Assembly: GCA_020201015.1 (NCBI GenBank)
Contig: JAIVHN010000059.1
Coordinates: 1-14,074 of the forward strand
DNA from: Spirochaeta sp.
GTDB taxonomy: Bacteria; Spirochaetota; Spirochaetia; DSM-27196; SLAA01
Direction: 5' to 3'
DNA: 14,074 nt
The translations under genes and the position numbers were made by a program. Shown in pieces: positions 6,795-13,031 of this stretch. Numbering within the stretch: the first letter of the stretch is position 1; the number at the start of each line of letters is the position of its first letter. Below the pieces are notes generated by a model. It was not told where the DNA came from. It did not search any database and worked only from the letters and a program-made list of their open reading frames with translations.

Positions 6795-7489
6795 ATGATG
6801 GTGATTCGCTTTGCGCGGCAGGAGAAGAGCTTTGCTCGCTTCGGAGTTGAGCTCGCCCGGCAACGGATGGCCGACTGGGCGACGGCGGTTGGCGAGGCAC
6901 TCAAGCCGGTGATTGAGTGCCTTCTCATTGAGCTACGCGCCGGGCCGGTACTCTTACTTGATGAGACTCCGGTGCAGGTGCACGGAGAAGAAGGAAAGAA
7001 GAACACCTCGCGCAGCTACATGTGGGTCGGCTACGGTGGAGCTCCCGAGAGCCCGGTCGTCTACTACTACTATGCCCCAACTCGCTCCGCCTCGGCGGCG
7101 GGAAATCTGGCGCAGCCGAGAAAGCGTTGTCCACTATCGCAAAGCTCTACTCTGCCGAGTCGAAGCCTGCCGAGTGGCTACGAGACGAGCAATTCCTTGC
7201 CAAGCGTTATGAGATGGTAGAGTCGGAACTGCTGAGTTTTCATAAGTGGCTCACCAAGAAAGCCGAGCACGTGCCACCGAAGAGTTCTCTTGGCAAGGCG
7301 GTTGGCTATACCTTGGGGCAGTGGGAGAAGCTCCTTTGCTATCTTGAGAGCCCATATCTCACTCCGGACACCAACCGAGTGGAGAACAAGATCAGACTTT
7401 CGCTAACTTCTGCCGAACTACATCGACTTGGAATAGTTCATAACAACAAGAGGCTGCAGTGCAGCCTCACTAATTCACTCGTGGTCTAA
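6795..7489 (+). pseudogene. IS66 family transposase remnant
   Basis: Two reading frames match consecutive parts of the IS66 TnpC transposase. The first (6795 to about 7095) starts inside the protein, with a segment like FARFGVELARQRMADW, and includes the first catalytic Asp in LLLDETPVQVHG and the stretch YMWVGYGG...PVVYYYYAPTRSA. The second (about 7100-7489, another frame) resumes at KSGAAEKALSTIAKLYSAE and runs through PKSSLGKAVGYTLGQWEKL and the NRVENKIR segment carrying the catalytic Glu. The stretch between them, roughly 55 residues with the second catalytic Asp and the CWAH-type segment, is missing. The 5' third of the gene, the accessory genes tnpA/tnpB and both element ends are absent. 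The last ~25 residues after ENKIR do not look like IS66 and may come from another source. The copy is therefore dead. Confidence 0.88.
7450..7468. repeat. Short perfect inverted repeat near the end of the IS66 remnant
   Basis: GAGGCTGCA (7450-7458) and TGCAGCCTC (7460-7468) are reverse complements around a single G. No T run follows. It may be a scar or a small hairpin. Confidence 0.5.
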
Positions 7490-7515
7490 TCTCAGGCGTA
7501 GATGCGACGGGGGGG

Positions 7516-7562
7516 CACCGGACGCTTACGTGGGGCTCACCGGACGCTTACCGGACGCTTAC
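7516..7562. repeat. Three copies of a 12-bp repeat between the IS66 remnant and korD
   Basis: CCGGACGCTTAC occurs at 7518-7529, 7540-7551 and 7551-7562. The first two are part of a ~22-bp unit that also includes GGGGC(T)CA before and GT after. It is followed by a run of seven A. Confidence 0.9.
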
Positions 7563-7579
7563 AAAAAAACCTACATTTT

Positions 7580-7623
7580 GGACCCATATTTATGGCCATA
7601 AATATGGGTGGGAATATGGGTCC
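7580..7623. promoter_or_regulatory. 28-bp perfect palindrome plus an extra half-site upstream of korDABC
   Basis: ACCCATATTTATGG (7582-7595) is followed directly by its exact reverse complement (7596-7609). The outer half AATATGGGT then occurs again at 7613-7621, so GGACCCATATT (7580-7590) can also pair exactly with 7613-7623. Three copies of one half-site, two facing and one in tandem, look like an operator for a cooperative dimeric regulator. It lies about 20 bp before a TTGACG element and 60-100 bp before korD, a place for activation or repression of the kor operon. No T run follows, so terminator function is unlikely. Confidence 0.7.
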
Positions 7624-7643
7624 GAATTCGTCAAAAGTTTGCG

Positions 7644-7672
7644 TTGACGGTGGCGTTGCTTTGTAGATGTTT
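7644..7672 (+). promoter_or_regulatory. Probable promoter of korDABC
   Basis: TTGACG at 7644-7649 is a near-consensus -35 element. The -10 element is less clear: GATGTT (7666-7671, 16-bp spacing) or TAGATG. Transcription would begin within about 10 nt of the korD ATG, leaving little or no leader, which agrees with the absence of a ribosome binding site there. Confidence 0.4.
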
Positions 7673-7684
7673 AAATGTAACTAA

Positions 7685-7942
7685 ATGGGCACGAAAGTAT
7701 CGAAATCAAAGAATCTAATTGATTCAATTCTCATTAACCGAGAGTGGTGCAAGCGGTGCGGCATATGCGTTGCGTTCTGCCCCAAAGATGTCTTTGAAGA
7801 GGACGAAGAAGGGACCGTAAGCGTTCCCCGGCCGGAGGACTGCATCTACTGTGAGCTGTGCGAGCGGTTATGTCCCGACCTTGCTATTACCCTTGTTCCA
7901 AAATCACAGCCTGAAACTCAGACTGCGGGAGATGCATCATGA
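7685..7942 (+). CDS. korD: 2-oxoacid:ferredoxin oxidoreductase, ferredoxin-like delta subunit
   Basis: An 85-residue ferredoxin-like subunit with two [4Fe-4S] cluster motifs: CKRCGICVAFCP (about residues 19-30) and CIYCELCERLCP (about 54-65). It matches the delta subunit (KorD/OorD) that passes electrons from the thiamine-diphosphate centre to free ferredoxin. It is the first gene of a korDABC operon, the usual order in bacterial four-subunit 2-oxoglutarate:ferredoxin oxidoreductases. The ATG at 7685 is the earliest possible start, as an in-frame TAA lies directly before it. No Shine-Dalgarno sequence precedes it, so a leaderless or very short-leader transcript is likely. The stop codon overlaps the korA start (ATGA), so translation of the two is coupled. 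Choice of 2-oxoglutarate over branched-chain 2-oxoacids rests on subunit order and resemblance, not on a diagnostic residue. Confidence 0.9.
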   Translation: MGTKVSKSKNLIDSILINREWCKRCGICVAFCPKDVFEEDEEGTVSVPRPEDCIYCELCERLCPDLAITLVPKSQPETQTAGDAS

Positions 7943-9189
7943 GCAATGCCACGGCTGGTAGCCCTGCAAGCGGCACCACCCCTGCAAGCGGCCCCGCAAC
8001 CACCGGCACCACCCCTGCAAGCGGCCCCGCAACCACCGGCACCACCGGGCGCACCCTATGTGTGCCAGGCAACGAGGCCTGCGCCGAGGGCGCGCTCTAT
8101 GCCGGTGTTGGGTTTTTTGCAGGCTATCCTATTACCCCTTCATCGGAAATCGCAGAGATTATGAGCCGCCGCTTACCTGAACGGGGGAATCGGTTTATTC
8201 AGATGGAGGACGAGATATCCTCACTCTGTGCAATTGTTGGTGCTTCGCTCACTGGCAGCAAGGTCATGACCGCCACAAGTGGTCCCGGCTTCTCGCTCAT
8301 GCAAGAAGCCCTTGGGTACGGGATCATGGCCGAGATACCGTTGGTCATTGTCGATGTTATGCGTGGGGGGCCATCTACCGGCATGCCAACCCAGGGCAGC
8401 CAAGGGGACGTCAACCAGGTTAGGTGGGGCACCCATGGTGACCATTCTATCATCGCTCTTACTGCATCTACCAATCAGACGCTTTTTGAGACGACCGTAC
8501 GTGCCTTCAATCTGGCCGAAACCTACAGGACGCCGGTGGTTGTTCTCTACGATGAAATGCTCGGTCATCTGCGTGAGCGGCTTAGCATTCCAGAGCCGGG
8601 TGAACTGCCGTTGGTTGAGCGACTGCGCACCGGCGTGCCGGAGGGCGTTGACTACCACCCTTATCTCATACGAGACGACGGGCGCTTGCCGATGTCGGAC
8701 TTTGGTGGAGTGCACCGATACAACGTGACAGGGCTCTACCACGACATGTGGGGCTTCCCCTCTACCGATCCCCATACGGTTGACGACCTTGCTCACCATA
8801 TCTACGACAAAATTGAGCTGCGCGCCGACGAGTTGGCGCAGGCTCAGGAGTTTTATATGGAGGATGCCGAGATCGTCTTCATCTCATATGGTAGCCCGGC
8901 ACGCACCGCACACCAGGTTGTTCACCAAGCGCGCATGAACGGGCAGCGCCTGGGATTGCTGGAGCTGCAAACAATTTGGCCCTTTCCTGCTCGCATGGTG
9001 CGGGATGCTTGTCGCAAAGCGCGCGCAACGATCGTGGTAGAGATGAACATGGGGCAGATGTACTATCACATCCGCAACGCGGTGGAGAATCCGCGGAGCG
9101 TCTTTCTTTCCAACCGCGTGGACGGCCGGTTCATTACGCCCAAGGATCTGCGACGTGTACTGCGTATTGTGGAGGGTCAGGGTGAGTGA
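7939..9189 (+). CDS. korA: 2-oxoacid:ferredoxin oxidoreductase, alpha subunit
   Basis: A 416-residue alpha subunit. The pyrimidine-binding domain begins at GNEACAEGALYAGVGFFAGYPITPSSEIAE (about residue 48), continues through MEDEISSLCAIVGASLTGSKVMTATSGPG and VDVMRGGPSTGMPTQ, all typical of KorA/OorA. A second domain from about residue 310 (EIVFISYGSPARTAHQVV) ends in the usual LELQTIWPFPARMV and VVEMNMGQM segments. With KorB it forms the active site that oxidatively decarboxylates 2-oxoglutarate to succinyl-CoA. The first ~42 residues are an unusual Ala/Thr/Gly/Pro linker encoded by two perfect 33-bp repeats, absent from typical KorA. The start is ATG 7939, overlapping the korD stop and preceded by GGGAG (7928-7932) at 6 nt. 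An alternative start within the repeats is not available, so the extension is probably translated. The korB start lies inside its last codons. Confidence 0.93.
   Translation: MSNATAGSPASGTTPASGPATTGTTPASGPATTGTTGRTLCVPGNEACAEGALYAGVGFFAGYPITPSSEIAEIMSRRLPERGNRFIQMEDEISSLCAIVGASLTGSKVMTATSGPGFSLMQEALGYGIMAEIPLVIVDVMRGGPSTGMPTQGSQGDVNQVRWGTHGDHSIIALTASTNQTLFETTVRAFNLAETYRTPVVVLYDEMLGHLRERLSIPEPGELPLVERLRTGVPEGVDYHPYLIRDDGRLPMSDFGGVHRYNVTGLYHDMWGFPSTDPHTVDDLAHHIYDKIELRADELAQAQEFYMEDAEIVFISYGSPARTAHQVVHQARMNGQRLGLLELQTIWPFPARMVRDACRKARATIVVEMNMGQMYYHIRNAVENPRSVFLSNRVDGRFITPKDLRRVLRIVEGQGE
7963..8046. repeat. 33-bp tandem repeat in the 5' end of korA
   Basis: Two perfect 33-bp copies, 7981-8013 and 8014-8046, begin CCTGCAAGCGG and end CCGGCACCACC. 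A shortened 18-bp version precedes them at 7963-7980. Each full copy adds 11 residues (PASGPATTGTT), so copy number can change without breaking the reading frame. Confidence 0.95.
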
Positions 9190-10057
9190 AACAAAAAAAC
9201 CAGCTGGGTACTATTTACGAGAACGGTTCATGCCGCATCTTTGGTGCGCTGGCTGCGGACATGGAACGGTGCTCAATGGCTTGGTACGCTCGGTAGACGA
9301 ACTTGGGCTTAAGAAGCGCGAGATCGTCATGGTGTCCGGAATTGGGTGTTCAGCCCGGATGGCGGGATATTTAGATTTTCACACCCTCCATACACTGCAC
9401 GGACGGGCATTGGCGTTTGCCACCGGCGTGAAGTTAAGTCGTCCGGAGTTGAAGATTATCTGTCCCCTTGGTGATGGGGACGCGTTGGCAATTGGAGGCA
9501 ACCACTTCATTCATGCCGCGCGCCGCAACATCGACATTACCGTGCTTATCCTCAACAACCGCATTTACGGAATGACCGGTGGTCAGTACTCGCCTTTGTC
9601 CGGATGCGGCATAGACGCGACAACCGCGCCCTACTCCTCCATTGATGAGGCCTTTGACGCAGTGAGGTTGGCAACGGCGAGCGGAGCAACGTTTGTTGCG
9701 CGAACTACAACCTTTCATGTGCATCAGATGCAACAGATACTGACCCAGGCTATTCAGCACAAGGGCTTCTCGGTGGTTGAGGTTCTCTCGCAATGTCCAA
9801 CCCACTTCGGCCGCAAGAACGGTGGGCTCGAGGCGGTTGATATGCTGAAAGGATACCAGCAGAATACCGCACCGGTCGGTTCAAAGAAACTTGAGAACAG
9901 CCCGGACTTAATTCCCGTTGGCGTGTTTGTGGATGAAGAGCGAGCCGAGTACTGTGACCGGTATCAGGGCGTGATCGACCGCGCGCAAGGGGGTGCTGCC
10001 GCGCGTACTGCCCCCGTAGGGCAAGGGGGTGCTGCCGCGCAAGGGGGTGCACCTTGA
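9182..10057 (+). CDS. korB: 2-oxoacid:ferredoxin oxidoreductase, beta subunit (thiamine-diphosphate binding)
   Basis: A 291-residue beta subunit that binds thiamine diphosphate and Mg2+. Visible are RFMPHLWCAGCGHGTV near the N-terminus, VSGIGCSARM, and the ThDP motif running from GDGDALAIGGNHFIHAARRN to LNNRIYGMTGGQYSPLS. The product acts with KorA at the active site. The GTG at 9182 is chosen because GGAGGG (9171-9176) stands 5 nt before it and the protein then starts VSETKKPAGYYLRERF, as homologues do. It overlaps the korA end by 8 nt, so the two are coupled. The last ~25 residues are an AQGGAA-type low-complexity tail encoded by an 18-bp repeat, beyond where typical KorB proteins end, and probably do not take part in catalysis. 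Confidence 0.93.
   Translation: MSETKKPAGYYLRERFMPHLWCAGCGHGTVLNGLVRSVDELGLKKREIVMVSGIGCSARMAGYLDFHTLHTLHGRALAFATGVKLSRPELKIICPLGDGDALAIGGNHFIHAARRNIDITVLILNNRIYGMTGGQYSPLSGCGIDATTAPYSSIDEAFDAVRLATASGATFVARTTTFHVHQMQQILTQAIQHKGFSVVEVLSQCPTHFGRKNGGLEAVDMLKGYQQNTAPVGSKKLENSPDLIPVGVFVDEERAEYCDRYQGVIDRAQGGAAARTAPVGQGGAAAQGGAP
9983..10054. repeat. 18-bp repeat at the 3' end of korB carrying the korC ribosome binding site
   Basis: The unit GCGCAAGGGGGTGCTGCC is at 9983-10000, nearly intact at 10019-10036, and again at 10037-10054 (with the end altered to ACCT). The 18-bp slot between, 10001-10018, is a strongly divergent copy. All stay in phase, giving six-residue periods in KorB. The AAGGGGGT of the last copy (10041-10048) stands about 6 nt before the korC start. 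Confidence 0.9.
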
Positions 10058-10650
10058 TCTGGAAAATCGTTATTGGCGGCGTGGGTGGCCAGGGAATTAT
10101 CACGGCCGGTATCATCCTGGCCGAGACCGCAGTGATCCAGGAAGGACGCTTTGCGGTGCAGAGTCAGACCTACGGCGCAGCGATGCGCGGCGGGCTTACC
10201 CGTACCGACGTAATCATATCAGACGAAGAGATTATCTACCCCAAGGTTGATCAGGCTCACATGCTGGCTTGCCTGCACCGCAAGGCGCTGTCTGCGTATC
10301 ATAAAATGATTCGCCCCGGTGGTCTCCTTGTAACGGACCGCGATGAAGCGCCCGCTCTCAAGCGTCTGGACTGCCGGCAGTACGAGTTCCCATTTTCTGC
10401 AGCGCTGCGAGAGCAAAGTGCCAGCATTCGAAATGTCAATCTCTGTATACTGGGTGCTGTTGCACACCTTACCGGCGTTGTGCAGATGGCGCATCTTGAG
10501 GATGCTATTCGGGTACGCTACTCAGGCAATGAGGATGCGCTTGCCGCTGTAAAGCTGGGACAAGAGTTGGTGGTGGATTCAGGATTTCGTGCGGTCCATT
10601 TAGGTGAGGACGGTCGCACCGGACGCCATGCTACCTCCGCACGGGAGTAA
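10054..10650 (+). CDS. korC: 2-oxoacid:ferredoxin oxidoreductase, gamma subunit
   Basis: A 198-residue gamma subunit of the pyruvate/ketoisovalerate oxidoreductase catalytic-domain family. It opens with IGGVGGQGIITAGIILAETAV, followed by the strongly conserved SQTYGAAMRGGLTRTDVIIS and the DQAHMLACLHRKAL segment. In the four-subunit enzymes this chain completes the complex with CoA-handling surfaces. The start is TTG 10054, sharing bases with the korB TGA (TTGA overlap). AAGGGGGT in the last copy of the korB repeat is its ribosome binding site, at a good distance. A GTG at 10047 is out of frame. The final ~20 residues are polar and not typical. No terminator is seen directly after it, and the 154 bp to the next gene hold no other gene. 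Confidence 0.92.
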   Translation: MIWKIVIGGVGGQGIITAGIILAETAVIQEGRFAVQSQTYGAAMRGGLTRTDVIISDEEIIYPKVDQAHMLACLHRKALSAYHKMIRPGGLLVTDRDEAPALKRLDCRQYEFPFSAALREQSASIRNVNLCILGAVAHLTGVVQMAHLEDAIRVRYSGNEDALAAVKLGQELVVDSGFRAVHLGEDGRTGRHATSARE

Positions 10651-10804
10651 GTAGCACGGGACTAAACACTGCCGCTGCCGACCAGCACCGCTCTCTTTTG
10701 ACCCGCCAACCCACTCGCGCACCTATTGTTAGAACTTCGTGAAACGTGTTTGAAATTGGTTAACCTAGTTTTCTTGCCGGGTAGAGTGAGCTATTATCAA
10801 ACTC
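10651..10804 (+). promoter_or_regulatory. Intergenic region with a possible -10 element before the glycosyltransferase
   Basis: TATTAT at 10792-10797 lies 7 bp before the ATG at 10805, so if it is a -10 element the transcript would begin at or near the start codon. A matching -35 element is weak (TTTTCT near 10769). A GGTTAACC palindrome sits at 10758-10765. No ribosome binding site is seen. Confidence 0.3.
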
Positions 10805-11884
10805 ATGAGAATAGCAATGAGTTGCGCGGGTGAAGGGTTTGGTCACGTCTCACGGATGATTAGTTTTGCCCAAGGCTTGCAAGCCCGGCATGAGCTGGTG
10901 CTCTTTGCGCCAAAGTCTGTGCAGCATCATATTCGTCGGAGCTTACCCCAGGCGAAGGTAATCACCATTCCCTATTTCCACCTGACCAAAAAAGATGACC
11001 GAATCCTCTATATTCAGACCGTACGACAGAACCTGGCCAAGGCTATTCGGTTTCGGGTCGATGTCCGAGCTATACGCCGCCAACTCCAACAGCAGCGAGT
11101 GCAGGCAGTGGTGAGCGACTACGAGCCGTATCTTCCGGCTGCGGCGCGAGCGCTTGACTTACCGGTACTGCAGGTTAACCATCCGGGTGTCGTTCTGCAG
11201 TATCCCAGTGCCTCCCCGGACGCTCTCATAGCATCTGCGGTTGCACGGCTCATGATGGGGCGCTTTGACCGCAGACTCTACGTCTCTTTTTATAATGGCG
11301 ATGTCGGACCAATTCTGCGGAGTGAGTTTAGCAATAGCCAAGTAACGCGTGGTGACTACTACGTAGTGTACGTCAAACCGACCTATCGCCGCCGCGTCGC
11401 TGCAGAACTAGAGCGCCTTGGAGTTAGCACCTATCGCATGTTCCCCAACCCGCATCTCAACTATGCCGAGTCTCTTGCCGGGTGCAAAGGTGTTATTACC
11501 GGCGCCGGTCACCAGAGCCTAAGCGAGGCGATAACGCTTGGAAAGCCGGTCTTTGCAATTCCGCAACGGGGTCAGTATGAACAGCGAATTAATGCACGCA
11601 TGTTAGTTGCATCAGGATGGGGTATGAAAGGGCGCTTCTCTAATCTTGGGAAAACGCTCCCTACGTTTATTGCCTCAATCGACCGCTTCCCGCACCTGCC
11701 GCAAGCTGGATATCAGGATGAACACGGCAACACATTTCGGTTCGTGAACGACCGCGAAGTTGCGGTGCAGTACATTGAGAACTTCGTTAGAGAATACGCT
11801 GGCACAGGCGTTGTTCAACGGTTCATTATGAATGTGCAGGCAAACATGCAACACACACTTCAGGCGCTGGGTCTGGCGGGGTAA
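10805..11884 (+). CDS. Glycosyltransferase, MJ1255/VC2487 type (GT-B fold)
   Basis: A 359-residue protein that looks like the conserved MJ1255 family of GT-B glycosyltransferases. The N-terminus MSCAGEGFGHVSRMISFAQGL is the usual nucleotide-sugar transferase opening with a glycine-rich loop. The second domain contains GCKGVITGAGHQSLSEAITLGKPVFAIP, the donor-binding segment shared with MurG and related enzymes, followed by RGQYEQRINARML. There is no membrane helix, so it probably acts at the cytoplasmic face of the inner membrane. Donor and acceptor are unknown. It lies 4 nt upstream of the metallophosphoesterase, so the two are co-transcribed and probably share a pathway, perhaps an envelope glycolipid. 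There is no ribosome binding site before ATG 10805, but a TATTAT element just upstream suggests a leaderless transcript. Confidence 0.85.
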   Translation: MRIAMSCAGEGFGHVSRMISFAQGLQARHELVLFAPKSVQHHIRRSLPQAKVITIPYFHLTKKDDRILYIQTVRQNLAKAIRFRVDVRAIRRQLQQQRVQAVVSDYEPYLPAAARALDLPVLQVNHPGVVLQYPSASPDALIASAVARLMMGRFDRRLYVSFYNGDVGPILRSEFSNSQVTRGDYYVVYVKPTYRRRVAAELERLGVSTYRMFPNPHLNYAESLAGCKGVITGAGHQSLSEAITLGKPVFAIPQRGQYEQRINARMLVASGWGMKGRFSNLGKTLPTFIASIDRFPHLPQAGYQDEHGNTFRFVNDREVAVQYIENFVREYAGTGVVQRFIMNVQANMQHTLQALGLAG

Positions 11885-11888
11885 AACA

Positions 11889-13031
11889 ATGGTGTATTCG
11901 GAAATCAACAAGCTAGTTTCGGATATTGGAGCTCGTGCGCCGGTAGCGGAACACACCAACAACGGGAGCAGCTCCATTCACGACTTCAGCTATGCCAATC
12001 TGACACGTCTGTTCAACAGTACCGAACCACAACCTATTCCCCAAGATCGGCCCATTGTCATATTCAGTGACTTTCACGCAGGCGACGGCAGCTCGCGCGA
12101 CGACTTTCTGGCAAACTCGGACCTCACCATGGAGGTGCTGGAGGAGTACTACCGACGTGGCTTTCGTCTCGTGCTTAATGGAGATGTTGAGGAGCTGCAA
12201 AAGTTTTCAATGAAGAAGATCCGCCAGCGCTGGGTTGAACTCTACTCTATTCTTGAGCGATTCGCGAGTGAGGATCGCTTGGTGCGGCTGGTAGGAAACC
12301 ATGACCTTCAGTTGCTGTCCGACCAAGGTGTGGAGGTGCCGGTGCAACGGGCACTCCGCTGGGAGGTCGGTGACCCAACTGCACCCGACTCAATTTTTAT
12401 CTTTCATGGACATCAAGCATCGCGGCGCTATGAGCTGTACAACGATCATGTGGGGTGGCTCTTGCGAAACGTGGTCGGCAAGTTGCCGATAAAAAACTTT
12501 TCGGTTAGTCACGATAACCACAAAAAGAAAGTGCTCGAAGAACGGGTCTATACCTTCTCACGGCGCCGACGTGTTATGTCTGTTATTGGACACACCCACC
12601 GGCCGCTGTTTGAGTCCCTCTCCAAGACCGACTGGGTAAAGTACAATATCGAGCGTCTCTGCAGGCAGCATGCTACGGCTGGTATCTCGGAGCGTGAGGC
12701 AATCCATGGTGAAATACATGACCTTAAAAAGTATTTGGCTCGCACTGTACCAAACCGTCAAAACGATTTTGGCAGCATTTACCATGATAGTTTTGTCGTG
12801 CCCTGTATGTTCAACTCCGGCTGTGTTTTGGGTAAGCGCGGGATCACCTGCATTGAACTGAGCGGAACCGAGATCGGGCTCAGCTACTGGTTTGACCGAA
12901 ACCGCTCTAAGCGCTACCTGCGCTACGAGGGCTACGACAGCCAGAACCTGGCCGGAACTTCGTACTACGAGACCGTCATTCAGTCAGAAACTCTTGACTA
13001 CATTTTCTCCCGCATTCACCTTTTGAGCTAG
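11889..13031 (+). CDS. Calcineurin-like metallophosphoesterase, LpxH-like
   Basis: A 380-residue metallophosphoesterase with all five metal-binding motifs in order: FSDFHAGD (D61, H63), NGDVEEL (D99), VGNHD (N137, H138), HGHQ (H173) and VIGHTHRP (H235, H237). The GD-x-x-E pattern and the HGHQ and GHTHRP spacing recall UDP-2,3-diacylglucosamine pyrophosphatase LpxH, which is about 240 residues; the present protein has ~60 extra residues before the first motif and ~130 after the last. It is predicted to be soluble. The start is ATG 11889, 4 nt after the glycosyltransferase stop, with GGGG (11878-11881) at 7 nt. An upstream in-frame start at 11832 would overlap the glycosyltransferase and lacks support. 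The pairing suggests a role in glycolipid or polysaccharide precursor processing, but the actual substrate is not shown. The TAG stop is followed directly, in the same frame, by the remains of another gene. Confidence 0.88.
   Translation: MVYSEINKLVSDIGARAPVAEHTNNGSSSIHDFSYANLTRLFNSTEPQPIPQDRPIVIFSDFHAGDGSSRDDFLANSDLTMEVLEEYYRRGFRLVLNGDVEELQKFSMKKIRQRWVELYSILERFASEDRLVRLVGNHDLQLLSDQGVEVPVQRALRWEVGDPTAPDSIFIFHGHQASRRYELYNDHVGWLLRNVVGKLPIKNFSVSHDNHKKKVLEERVYTFSRRRRVMSVIGHTHRPLFESLSKTDWVKYNIERLCRQHATAGISEREAIHGEIHDLKKYLARTVPNRQNDFGSIYHDSFVVPCMFNSGCVLGKRGITCIELSGTEIGLSYWFDRNRSKRYLRYEGYDSQNLAGTSYYETVIQSETLDYIFSRIHLLS

Noticed and set aside
7450..7468. Terminator after the IS66 remnant
   Set aside because: The inverted repeat has only a single-base centre and no T run follows.
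13029..13031. Read-through of the phosphoesterase TAG to make a phosphoesterase-sensor fusion
   Set aside because: The phosphoesterase appears cytoplasmic and the next domain must be outside the membrane, but no helix separates them.
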